This document shows positions 52,926 through 62,142 of a stretch of DNA of 64,000 bases, one piece after another. Position 1 is the first letter of the stretch. Each line of letters starts with the position of its first letter. The stretch spans positions 5,288,632 through 5,352,631 of the forward strand of contig CM030937.1 of assembly GCA_018136815.1 (NCBI GenBank). The letters run 5' to 3'. Origin of the DNA: Isochrysis galbana. Taxonomy: Eukaryota > Haptophyta > Isochrysidales > Isochrysidaceae. The notes beneath the pieces are model-generated. The model made no database searches. It saw only the letters and a program-made list of their open reading frames with translations, and was not told where the DNA came from. The position numbers and the translations under genes are program-made.

Positions 52926-53590
52926 CGTAATAGCCGTCCGCCCGCCAGACGGCTCAAGCCAGCTATAGACCGAGGAGAGGGAGGCGGTGGAAGGAAAGCA
53001 GGCAAGGAACGGAGCGAGAGCCGCGACCACCGACGAAGGGAGAGGGGGGAGGAAGAGAGAGGGGGGGGAGGGGGGGGAGGAGAGAGAAGGCAGGGAGGAG
53101 AGAAAGAGAGGGAGAGAAGAAGAAGAAGACACGGAGAGAGAGCGCCGCCAGCGACGAGTCCAAGCCGCGAGCAAGACGATAGACCATTTACTACTACTCT
53201 AGTGGTAAGTTTAAGAGAAAGTATTCGCGGGCGGAGGCGGGGTAAGAATAGTACGTCCCGCTCTCGCTCCCAAGCCGTCGCCCCGCATCGCTCGGCTCGT
53301 GGATCCGTGCAGGGCCTCATGCAGGCTGCCCGTGGTCGGCGCGATGCGCTGGAAGCAGAAGCACCTCGAAGCGCGCGAAGCTCTCCTCCACGCTATCGGC
53401 GTAGAAACTCTGCCCACGCAGGACGCAAGTTGCACGCAAGTGGCAAGTGGCAAGTGGCGGCGCACCTGCTGCTCTAGCGTTGGACGCTCAAGTAACAAGC
53501 ACTCGGGCCGGCCTACTTCGTAAGTAAAGTAGTAGGAGAGAGAGAGGGAGACATGTAAGAGATAGATGGGAGACCATTTGTAACACCCCC
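52926..53590. other. 5' flank of ASCC2 with purine tract
   Basis: 53040-53150 on the plus strand is GGGGAGGAAGAGAG-type polypurine, so pyrimidine on the gene's strand. 53405-53460 holds a small AAGTGGCAAGTGGCAAGTGG tandem repeat. No other gene was recognised. Confidence 0.4.
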
Positions 53591-53594
53591 AAAT

Positions 53595-53785
53595 CCTGAG
53601 CCCCTAAGTCTAAGTAGAGCACAAGGCACGAGGGGACGAGCTGATGAGCTGCAAGGCTTGCGCAAAGCTAGAGGAGGGAGTTAGAAAGGAAGCGGGCGTG
53701 GCTGCGAGATAGAGCTACCAATTCAGGGCTGGCGCGCGTGGTCGCGTGGTGAGGTTGTTAAGTGTTAACAAGTTTTAACCTTAAA
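53595..53785 (+). repeat. Diverged SINE-like repeat copy
   Basis: CCCCTAAGTCTAAGTAGAGC, ACGAGGGGACGAG, GCAAGGCTTGCGCAAAG, AAGCGGGCGTGGCTGCGAGA and GGTGAGGTTGTTAAGTGTTA correspond to landmarks of the 49.4- and 60.9-kb copies, with an insertion. Confidence 0.55.
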
Positions 53786-53789
53786 AAGA

Positions 53790-54393
53790 TGTAAGATGTA
53801 TACCAACAGGGGGTCTGTACTCAGATGCCGAGCGGGGGCGCGGGGGGCACTGGCCCGCTGCCGCATTATAACTTTATAAAATCTCGGCATATATAGATCT
53901 AGAACTGAGGCGGCGTGCAGAGGGTGCAAAAGCAATTCAATGAGGGAGGTACGAATCATTATCGATTATCGATTATGGGGCGGCAACAGAAAACGCTAAG
54001 TGAACAGTGAACAGCATACAACCCAAAGACCCGACAAGTTGCTGTCATCAATAGTACGAAGTGCGAGCGTTCTAATACGCATGCAATAGCTAGAATGACA
54101 TACATATACATCATACGTGCTTCATTCTATGCAAGGAAGAACGAAGGCATGGCCGAGAGACGGTATAGCGATGGAGCATGGAGCGTATGCTTACGAGTTT
54201 TGGCACAAGCTTTCCCGTGATGAGCGGCGATGAAGTTGTTCGCTGCAAGTTACGATGGCCACCAAACAGGCGAGACGCAGTTGCGCCATTCCGTGCACCC
54301 GCACAAACACGTAAGTGGACAAGCACAGAGCACAAAAGTACTCAAAGCAAAGCCAAATAACAGGCCAAGGCGAGATGTTTTGCCCGGTACTTG
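53790..54393. other. Intergenic, no gene recognised
   Basis: AT-richer sequence with ATCGATTATCGATTATG direct words at 53961-53977. Probably includes the 3' UTR of the RNase T2-like gene. Confidence 0.4.
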
Positions 54394-55590
54394 TCACCTC
54401 GCATCGTCGATTCGTTCTCGCATCCTTGCCGCATATGCACGTGGCGGCACCACAACACCCATACAGCTAATACTGCGGCGTTCCCCTATCCCCTGAATCC
54501 CCGGTGTTGTCGGTATCGAGCATCCGGTGTCCAAACACTCCGGTGCTCGACGGTGCTTGTGTTCGAACTCCATCTCAATCGCCGCACACGGTTCCGTCCG
54601 TTGCAATGGAGCCGATACCATCGCAGCTTGACCCATCTGCGCCTTTTGCCATATGTCGACCAGTCGCCCTCCGGATGCAATCAGTACAGATTGTCGCCGT
54701 TGTTCTCGCCATCGCCACCAAGAGAACACTGCACACGAGAGCGCTCCCGCAACGAGCAGTGCAACCCCGAGTGGAACCAGCACGCGCAAACTGGCAGAAT
54801 CTTCTATCGTAATAGGGAAGAGTGGTCTTCCGATCCCAATAGCCGCCTTGGTTGTGCCGCCGATCCCCCTGCCGCAGCCGCTACGACGAATGAGCACGAG
54901 CTCGCACTCGGAGCATGTGTCAGAAGAGTTTGCCTTCCCAAAGTCGGCTCGGCAGTCTAGGGACAACCTTTCGGGATGCGCTGTGCTTACGAGAGCCCCA
55001 ATCCACATCTCATGGAGAGTGCAGTCGGACGAACAAACCAGTCTCACCGAACTCGGCGCAACCAGCTCGTCGCATTTGGGTGCAATGTCTCTACCAAATG
55101 CTGAGCGCAGCTTGGTGCTACTTAGCATCACATCTTCACCCCCATCCGATAGGCGCAGCGCGTCCTGCAGAAGTGCGGCACCCTCGCCCGAGCCTATCAA
55201 ACCCATCGCAGCTTTTCCTAACCCAAAATATTCGCTCTGGCTCAGCCCGGTGCATGTGCCATGCCCGGTCCACTCGTCGAGTGCAGTGGCAGCATAAGCA
55301 TATAGCGCTGCCCACGTCTGCCAACCGCGGCTGTTGTTGAACTGCAGGACCACCGCTTCGTCTAGCGTGGATGCCGAATTATTGGCAGTGGAGCACTGTA
55401 CAAGTTCCTCCTCCCCGTCCCCGACCGCCGGCTTGTGCAGCATGCGCGGCCACACCCGACCGAGGCTGAGCTCGGTGTGGTTGTTTTGGAGCGGCAGCGA
55501 AAACCCGCACCGCTCGTGCCCCCAGGTGGGCAGCCAGGCGAGAGCGACGACGTATTGTGAGTGGTCGGCTCGACGGCGCATGCGATCCAT
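54394..55590 (-). CDS. RNase T2-like type I membrane protein with degenerate active site
   Basis: 398 aa from the ATG at 55590. RNase T2 hallmarks are YVVALAWLPTWG (strand beta-1, usually SLQWPPTYC), the CAS II motif DEWTGHGTC and the late PSSVRLVCSSDCTLHEMWIG strand. The CAS I motif, normally LHGLWP, reads LGRVWP, so the first catalytic His is absent. Many Cys and N-glycosylation sequons (NNHT, NNSA, NNSR, NSSD) suggest passage through the ER. A transmembrane helix at about 270-295 (LVPLGVALLVAGALSCAV) is followed by a basic cytosolic tail of about 100 residues. A separate frame starting at 55724 (MVFPPGILLSLFLVAG) looks like its signal peptide exon; the junction could not be fixed. Confidence 0.7.
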   Translation of the reverse strand: MDRMRRRADHSQYVVALAWLPTWGHERCGFSLPLQNNHTELSLGRVWPRMLHKPAVGDGEEELVQCSTANNSASTLDEAVVLQFNNSRGWQTWAALYAYAATALDEWTGHGTCTGLSQSEYFGLGKAAMGLIGSGEGAALLQDALRLSDGGEDVMLSSTKLRSAFGRDIAPKCDELVAPSSVRLVCSSDCTLHEMWIGALVSTAHPERLSLDCRADFGKANSSDTCSECELVLIRRSGCGRGIGGTTKAAIGIGRPLFPITIEDSASLRVLVPLGVALLVAGALSCAVFSWWRWREQRRQSVLIASGGRLVDIWQKAQMGQAAMVSAPLQRTEPCAAIEMEFEHKHRRAPECLDTGCSIPTTPGIQGIGERRSISCMGVVVPPRAYAARMRERIDDAR

Positions 55591-55724
55591 CCGCGCGCTT
55601 CACCACAGCCCAGCGCCAGTCTTCCTGAAATAGGGCTGTCCCGCCTCAACGGACGCTCCGAATCACCCAAGGACCTCCCGGCGACCAGGAAGAGAGAGAG
55701 GAGAATGCCAGGAGGGAAGACCAC

Positions 55725-56220
55725 AAGATACCGGCAGGGGGACGTAGAGGATCTGGCCCGACTTGTCTCCTCACCCTCACCCCCCCCTTTCCTCGTTGAT
55801 CTTTTATGTCTCCTGTCTCCTCCACCTTAAAGTATTACTTATTACTATAACATAAGCCTTGCGTGGAGGGGACCGTGTTACTTGCACGATTTCCGGTTTC
55901 TTCTTCGCGCCAGCGCATAAAGATTTTATCGAATTCGAATTCGTCGAGTCCATTCGATGTTGTGTTGCACCCTTGAGCGTCGAGCGTCGACGCGCGCGCT
56001 GGCGCTGGCGCTGGTGCTGTGGTATCATGGCCGTGGAGATTGCGGTGACCTCCCGGCGGGGGTACCATGTTAGAACTTATAGCGTCGTAGGACATCTTGT
56101 TAGCTAGCATTCCTAACCACATACACCGGACGAGCCATGCGCCAACCGCGCACCCCCCCCATCGCGGGGTAGTGGCTCCGTTGCCCGTTGCCGTCGAAGG
56201 ACTACGGTCCCGCAGTCCCG
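55725..56220. other. Intergenic, no gene recognised
   Basis: CT-rich to about 55825, then AT-rich sequence. 55975-56015 has GAGCGTCGAGCGTCGACGCG and GGCGCTGGCGCTGGCGCTGG tandem words. No gene was seen. Confidence 0.4.
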
Positions 56221-56224
56221 CAGT

Positions 56225-56410
56225 ACTAAGGTTATACTAACACAACAATAAAACTCTGACGTTACAATTCGTACTCCGAGTATGTCGTATTTCATACGAT
56301 GACAGGCTTTTACTTCTAACCTGTGGGCTTTTTTAAGCCTCAAGGTCTCGTCGATTGGTATACCGCCTCTTCTCTTACTTTCTCTCGATGTCATCAAAGG
56401 TTCCATGACT
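56225..56410 (-). repeat. Copy of the 40.3-kb element (first half, inverted)
   Basis: The complement of 56400-56255 matches 40340-40480: ATGGAACCTTTGATGACATC, GAGAGAAAGTAAGAGAAGAG, CGATGAGACC-type words and a MEPLMTSRESKRRGG reading corresponding to MEHLMTPRESKRRGG. Confidence 0.75.
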
Positions 56411-56810
56411 GTCTTCTGTCTTCTCTCGTCCCTCGGTCGTAGCTCCCTAGCGAGGTCTGCCCTCGTTGTGCCGACCCCTCTGTTGCATGTCTGCGCGTTG
56501 CTGAATTGCCCTGGTGCCGACGCCTGGCGGCCTGGCCGTCCGTCCAGGTGTGGTTAGTTTTCGCTCCGTTTGGTTTAGTTTGTGTGGTTCTGCGCCCTCA
56601 GACTTTTTGAGTCCATGTGCTGTAGTCTCCCGTGTCTACCTCGGACCTAAGAAGCTCTCATTCTCATTCTCCCTCTCTTCCACTAGCTCGCTAGCTAGCC
56701 TCGTCTCTACTCTCTGACGCCAAGCGTCGCAATCCTCCGACCTTCAGTCTACCTCATCGCTCGTAGCGCTCGATGGCAGACACTGTCAGACCCGACTCTT
56801 ACTATGACCT
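56411..56810. other. Intergenic, no gene recognised
   Basis: The small frame at 56514-56717 lacks motifs. Confidence 0.35.
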
Positions 56811-56814
56811 CTCA

Positions 56815-57250
56815 GCAACTAAGTTTATACTTGGTTGCCCCATGGGGGGGGCACGAGCCCCCCCCTCTCTCCACTCCTCCCCTGCCATGGGGGAGGAACC
56901 ACCCATGCTCCTGGCATGCCTGATGGCTTGCCAGGAGCAGAATGCACTGCTGACCCACTCTCTCACTGGCAGGCTTGCCTGCCTCGCGCGTCCTGGCTTG
57001 TCGTGGCCAGCCCATCGCTCCAACCCCCCCTCCCCCCCTTTTCGACAGGCAGACAGGTGCAGATTGGGGACCCCTGAGGCACAGGAGCGCCAGCGAGGGA
57101 GAGGCAGGGGAGGCCAGGGCCCTGCCCCAGCCTCCTCTGCCCCCTGAGCTGGCCTCCAGGGGGGGGTCGCCAGGGGCAGTTGCAGGCCTGTCGCAGGCGC
57201 GCCATCGCGCGCGCCTGCAGGAGAGGGGGGAGAGAGAGCGCGGAGAAGGG
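56815..57250 (+). repeat. Dispersed repeat, family of 27.4 and 59.8 kb
   Basis: It starts AACTAAGTTTATACTTGGTT and keeps the CCCATGGGGGGGGCACGAGC hairpin, the GGGGGAGGAACCACCCATGC block and CAGCGAGGGAGAGGCAGGGG, through to GCAGGCGCGCCATCGCGC. It is more complete at the 3' end than the 27.4-kb copy. Confidence 0.85.
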
Positions 57251-57419
57251 GGTGGGCGGAGCGAGAGCTCCGCTCACCGGAAAATAGGTAAGTCCCGCAC
57301 CTGTTTACAAGATAAGTCGGGACCGAGGCCGCCGCCAGCCCGGTAGGCATAGGAGGAAGGGGGGAACGGATCGCCGGGGGGGGGGCGCGGGCCACCGACC
57401 ATATCTAAGCCCTTTTCCC

Positions 57420-57575
57420 CTATCCCCCTAGTAGTGCACGGGGGGAGTGGGGAGTCGCCTGATGGCGGGGGGGAAAGGGCCGGGGGAGTGGGGGTGTAGA
57501 AAGTTTCCTACGTGAGTAGAAAGTAGAGGATGCACGGTCGCGTGTGCGGTGAGACTATTAAGAAATTAATTACTA
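57420..57575 (+). repeat. Diverged SINE-like repeat copy
   Basis: CACGGTCGCGTGTGCGGTGA followed by GACTATTAAGAAATTAATTA parallels GGTCGCGCGTGCGGTGAGAA plus TGTTAAGAAGTTTTT at 18268. It starts near GTGCACGGGGGGAGTGGGGA. Confidence 0.5.
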
Positions 57576-57579
57576 TGAC

Positions 57580-58419
57580 CTCTCAGACATCTTCCCGCAA
57601 GCAACAAACAACGATCCTTCCACGACCGCGTCAGCTGCCGGCTCGATCGAACGGCCCTCTGCCTATGAGCCTGTAGTACGTCATCGCGTGTTCGACAGAG
57701 TACTTATCCATAGGAGTAGAGTACAAGTACGCGCTTTAAATAATTTTCGGTTGTGGCTGCGCGTAAGCGATTTTGAATTTTGAAATGGCGCAGGGGCACG
57801 TAGAAATAACTCCTACCCTATCATTATCATTATCATAGCCCTATCTTGTATCTTGAAACGGAGGGGGGGGGCGCGTACGGAGGGTGATGGTGATGTTTCG
57901 CGCCACGTCGGGGGGGATTGTACTTTCGCGCCACGGATTCTTCGAGTTTCGAGTTTCGAGTTTAGTGTTTAGTCTCGGTAAATGTAGTAGTAAAAACAAC
58001 GTTTGCTAGTAAAAAAATCCAAATTTTCCTCGCGGCTCGCGGGGCTCCCGGCCCGCCCCCCGCGTAAAATAACCCTCACCATACCTCGAAACGGCCGCCC
58101 CCCCGCGTACGATCCCCACACACCCTCGAAACGCCCCCCCTCCTCCCCCCGCGTGAGGCTTATATCCGACCTTCAGAGTTGGCTGCACGTATTATTTAAT
58201 AAAGCGCGTACTTGTAGAGTACTTTAGAGCACCTCTCCTAGACGAGGAAGACCGGGCAGTTTGTTTTCGCGCTAGAACCCTCTCTCCCTTCCCTTCCCCT
58301 CCCCTCTCGCGCCAAACCGGTCGCGCCCACCACCGCCCGCACCCCTCGCCCGACCTCTGCTGCCCTTCCCCTCCACCCTTCCCTTATTCCCCCCCTCCCC
58401 TCTCCCCTGCCGCTGCGCG
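57580..58419. other. Intergenic and 5' flank of POLE3
   Basis: 57940-57965 has TTCGAGTTTCGAGTTTCGAG, and 58070-58150 has CCTCGAAACG repeated three times beside C runs. 58275-58415 is C/T-rich and leads to the POLE3 ATG. Confidence 0.4.
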
Positions 58420-59090
58420 ATGAGCTCTGCGGTGAAACGGTCGGCCGACGAGGCGATCACACCGGTGCCGAGCGATATGGCTCTTCCCACCTCCACCATC
58501 ATGCGAATCCTCAAGTCAAAGCTGCCCGATGGACTCACAGTGCACAAGGACGCGCGAATCGCCTTCTCCAAGGCCTGCTCCATCTTCATCATCTATCTCA
58601 CTTCATGGTGCGCGGCGTGGGCATACCCGCAGGCAATACATCAGGCCGCCCCAAACCCCGAGCACGCGCCGCGACCAGCCGCGTTGACCCGCATGCCTTG
58701 TACTGCAGCGCTAGCGATGTGTCAAAGGAGTCGAAGCGCGTCACGGTGACTGGGCAGGATGTCATCAAGGCGCTAAAGGAGCTGGAATTCGACGATCTAG
58801 TTGAGCATATGGAGGTGTGTCTTGCTGCGTTCCGCGAGACTGAGAAGGCGCGTGCTCTCGCGGCGAGGGCCAAGAAGGCCAAGACGAGTGGTGAGTCCAC
58901 AGGTGTCCAAGATGGAGCAGAGGATGCCGATGAGGAGGCAGATGTCGCAGACGGGGAGGATGGCGAGGCGCCAGCTGATGATGAGGACGGGGAGGATATT
59001 GAAGACGATGAGGGAGCAGAGACAGAGCTGGAAGGAGAGGACTTGGAAGGAGCCAGGGTAGGAACGGGAGAGGATGCAGAGCAAGAGTAA
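58420..59090 (+). CDS. POLE3: DNA polymerase epsilon subunit 3 (histone-fold, POLE3/Dpb4/CHRAC17)
   Basis: Predicted join(58420..58607, 58709..59090), 189 aa; the 101-nt intron (ATG|GTGCGC ... CTGCAG|CG) splits a Cys codon, giving LTSCASDVSKE as in the family. The CBFD/NFYB histone fold spans about 20-100: LPTSTIMRILKSKLPDG, DARIAFSKACSIFIIYLTS, then VTGQDVIKALKELEFDDLVE. A long acidic tail (Glu/Asp-rich, about 120-189) follows, as in POLE3. It pairs with POLE4 and acts in replication-coupled histone handling and chromatin remodelling in the nucleus. NF-YB is less likely, given the LP-STI-RI start and the acidic tail. Confidence 0.92.
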
Positions 59091-59755
59091 CTTGTGCCCG
59101 ATGCGAGCAACTTCTCAGGAGGCTGCAGAAGATGAAGCAAATTGATCAGTAACTCATGAGGCCAGGTTTTGCCTGTGGACATGATGGGAGCGGTGCAGTA
59201 GTAGCACCACAGACTCATCCTTTCCGTCGCAGCTCTTCAGCTCCGTCTAGCTTTCTCGACACCTGCGGTCTACAACTGTCAGCCATCGTGCTCGTTCATG
59301 CTCTCATACTCTCATTGTGCATTTCAGTTGCCAGGCCTCTGTCTACTCTGTCTTCTCAGTCGTGGTATGAAACAATGGCGCGAGCTGTCGTCGTGGAGAG
59401 TTGTTTTTCATGTGAGCTTGGAGCCGTGCAGCAATTGCATGCATGAGGCGAAAACGCATGGGGCGGGTGGGTAGGCGTGTGGACTGGAGTGCTTGTGCAA
59501 GACCCACGGCGGCGTAGAGTCGTCATACCTCTGTAATATGAGGCATCAGCGAGGGCTGCGGCCGCAGGAGACCTGTCTTTCATGTGACTTGTTCGCAATG
59601 CAGCAATCGTTAGCATACATATAGTAGCCCAGTAACTCACTAGGGGGGTGCGTAGGGCACCATCCGTAATGTGGGCAAACGAAGGCCTAAATAAGCTCCC
59701 TATAGGTTCTGGTATGGGAGATCAGCAAAAAAACCAGGGGTCTTCCGGCAAAATT
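59091..59755. other. 3' flank of POLE3, no further gene recognised
   Basis: 59330-59450 and 59490-59640 contain two related inverted segments around ATGTGAGCTTGGAGCCGTGC and CATGTGACTTGTTCGCAATG, each next to GCAGCAAT. No coding region is supported. Confidence 0.4.
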
Positions 59756-59759
59756 TTCG

Positions 59760-60240
59760 AAAAATACCCGATTCCAGCCTGCTGTGGGGGAGGAACCACC
59801 CACCTTCCTGGCACACCTTATGGTTTGCCAGGAGCACGCTGACGTGCTCGCATGCTGGCATGGGTAAGCAATGGGCTGGTGGAGCGCGCAGACCGCCCTG
59901 CTAACCCACTCTCTTCCCCCCACAGACTCGTCTGTAGCTCGCTCGCCCTGGCCCGTCTCTGCCAGTCCATTGCTCCAACCCCTCCTGCCCCCATTCGACA
60001 TGCAGATAGCAGACATTTGCAGTGTGGTGGGCGCCCCTGGAGCCCTGCAGCGCGGGAGGGTCAAAACGCGGGAGGAGAGGCATGGGAGGCCCGGGCTCAG
60101 ACCCAACGACCCAGCCTCCAGCCTCCTCTGCCATTGCCCCCTAGAAGCTGGTCTCCAGGAGCCTCCAGGGGTCGCCAGTGGGCAGCTAGCCGGAGGCCTG
60201 CCGCAGGCGCGCCATCGCGCCGCGGGAGAGGGGTAGAGAG
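59760..60240 (+). repeat. Dispersed repeat, family of 27.4 and 56.8 kb (5' truncated)
   Basis: GTGGGGGAGGAACCACCCAC, CCTGGCACACCTTATGGTTT, CCAACCCCTCCTGCCCCCAT and GCCGCAGGCGCGCCATCGCG match the other copies. About 45 bp are inserted around the GCATGCTGGCATGGG stretch. Confidence 0.8.
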
Positions 60241-60249
60241 AGCGTGGAG

Positions 60250-60845
60250 AAGGGGCCGGGCACGCTGGACCAGATACGGGGACGGCGGCTAGCGTGCTCG
60301 ACGGAGCCTCGGAGGTCCTTCGTGGGCTAGGAGGGGCAGGAGAGGGGCGGACAGCGCGGCGCGCGCGTCGGGAGAGTGGGCCCGTATCATACATCATACA
60401 CCGACGGTCGACGGTAGGCGCTTGCCACGGTCCACGGTCGGTGGATACGAAGCAGAAGGCCCTTCATGCCATCTGCTGTCTGCTGTTGGTACCACCCCGA
60501 TGCAGATCACAGATCACTCGACGCTCCAAACGAAGCATCAATGGGCTGAGGAATTTGGCGTGGACAAGCGGCGCTTCGCGTACTAGGAGGAGCACCTCGG
60601 CGAGGAGATGCTTGATCGAATCCACCGACGAGGCGTGCTCCCCCTGCCACAGCGGCATCCAGGGCCAGATGGCGAGCCGCGCACATACTCGAAGGCGGTG
60701 GCAGTGGCGGATACGGATACGGCGGGACAGCGAGGGAGCAAGCCTCAGGAGCTTGCATGGCTACGACTTGCATGAAGCCTACAAATTGCTCGTATCAACA
60801 CAGCGAGAAACGGGCCACCTAGAGGGCCGCAGGAGGAAGGCGAGA
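60250..60845. other. No gene recognised
   Basis: A minus-strand frame (60464-60658, LLAEVLLLVREAPLVHAKFL) could be a decayed mobile-element fragment, but I cannot assign it. Confidence 0.3.
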
Positions 60846-60849
60846 ATAG

Positions 60850-61035
60850 ACCACTAGGGGCCGGTGCACCCCCGCCCTGCCCAACCCCCCCTGCAACCTA
60901 GGCCCCTATGTAGAGCACAAGGGGAGATGCCGCAAGGCGGGAAGTGAGGGAAAGGAAGGGAGATGGGCGAGGCTACGATAGTCAGCTACATAGCCGCGCG
61001 CGGGCGGGTGAGAATATTAAAAGTTTTTTTTTACG
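60850..61035 (+). repeat. SINE-like repeat (best copy)
   Basis: GGGGCCGGTGCACCCCCGCC, CCCCTATGTAGAGCACAAGG, GGAGATGCCGCAAGGCGGGA, GGGCGAGGCTACGA and GAGAATATTAAAAG followed by nine T. It matches 49350-49530 over about 180 bp. Confidence 0.75.
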
Positions 61036-61039
61036 ACTT

Positions 61040-61585
61040 GCATGAAGCATGAGCACTTCTGCACTTCTGCAGTCGTTGAAGGGGCGGTGCATGCGTGTCG
61101 GTGACTCCCGGCCCTATGGCGGGAAGGGAACGCGTGGGTTGTACCGAGAGAGGAGAGAGGGTGAAGTGTGCTACGAGCGAGACGTTGCGTAACTAGCTGC
61201 CTAAGGATGGTACCTTACATGCGGCCACGTGGTGGGCTCTTCAAGCTCAATGGCCTGGGTTTTGGGCTGCACACATGTGGTGGTATAGCGTATGAGCTAG
61301 AGCCATTCAACTTTTGGGGGGTTGCGGGTGAGAAATGGAAATGGACTCTTTTGTGCTGGAAGGACTCCATGCCAGGGATTGATGATTGAGCTAGTCCTAA
61401 TGTTACGGCGTGCAGACCAAACATCCGCCGTACGAGATGTGTGGTCCGCGCGGTCGACCACAAGTGTTCTGAGCATGTCCGAGCCCAGAGGGCATATGGA
61501 CCTGGAGGTACCTCTCTTCAGTGGAGGCTTCCCCTCTTTTTTGACCAAAATATAGTAGGGGTAGGGGATAGGGGAGGTTGGGGTT
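61040..61585. other. No gene recognised
   Basis: Plus-strand frames at 61168-61389 and 61322-61555 lack motifs. CCGCCGTACGAGATGTGTGG and the GTCGACCAC region contain short palindromes. Confidence 0.35.
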
Positions 61586-61587
61586 GA

Positions 61588-61998
61588 CGTAAGTTTTGTA
61601 AATTTTTTTGTCAAATTTGGGTAGTCAATCGAAATCGAAATTTTTGACCAAAATTTGGGGCCTTTCACTTGGAAAGAAACAAAACTTGGGGGGCCGCGCG
61701 GAGACTGGAAGATGCGACACGCGAGGAGAGAGAGAGGCGCAGCAGGGCGCCGGCTCACGCCCCCGCCTTGTCCCCCAGCTCACGACCCATAACATCTTTC
61801 CTCCCTAGCCTGAAGGTTTGGCACGACGTGGTCCACGACGCAGTCGTCGTCGAAGGTGCGAGGGAGAGTGTTACCGGGTTATAATAGGACAAAATATTCG
61901 AAAGCGTCAAAATTTTGATCAAAATTTAGGTGCCCAACCCTCAAATTTTGACAACAAAATTTGGGCCCTTACAATTACAAAACAAAACTTACGTCAAA
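61588..61998. repeat. About 410-bp element with long imperfect terminal inverted repeats
   Basis: The left end reads TTGACGTAAGTTTTGTAAAT; the right end is the complement of CAAAACTTACGTCAAAG. Inside each arm lie AT-rich words in mirror order (CAAATTTGGG/CCCAAATTTTG, TTTTTGACCAAAATTT/AAATTTTGATCAAAATTT). A GC-rich centre (61690-61870) separates them. It looks like a MITE or foldback relic; no target duplication was identified. Confidence 0.55.
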
Positions 61999-62142
61999 GC
62001 CAAAGGGGAGGACTAGGGTAGGGTGTCAGGAATGGAGAGGACACCGAGTACATATTTCTAAAGTTTTATTAAAGTATGTCCTCTCCCCCACCGGCGTTTT
62101 CTGCTCACACGGCGACTCCGCCCCTGCCTGGGCTCACCTGTA

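Noticed and set aside
52926..53174. N-terminal extension of ASCC2 from the ATG at 53174
   Set aside because: Ser/Pro/Leu low complexity from a CT tract; homologues start near the MAHS position.
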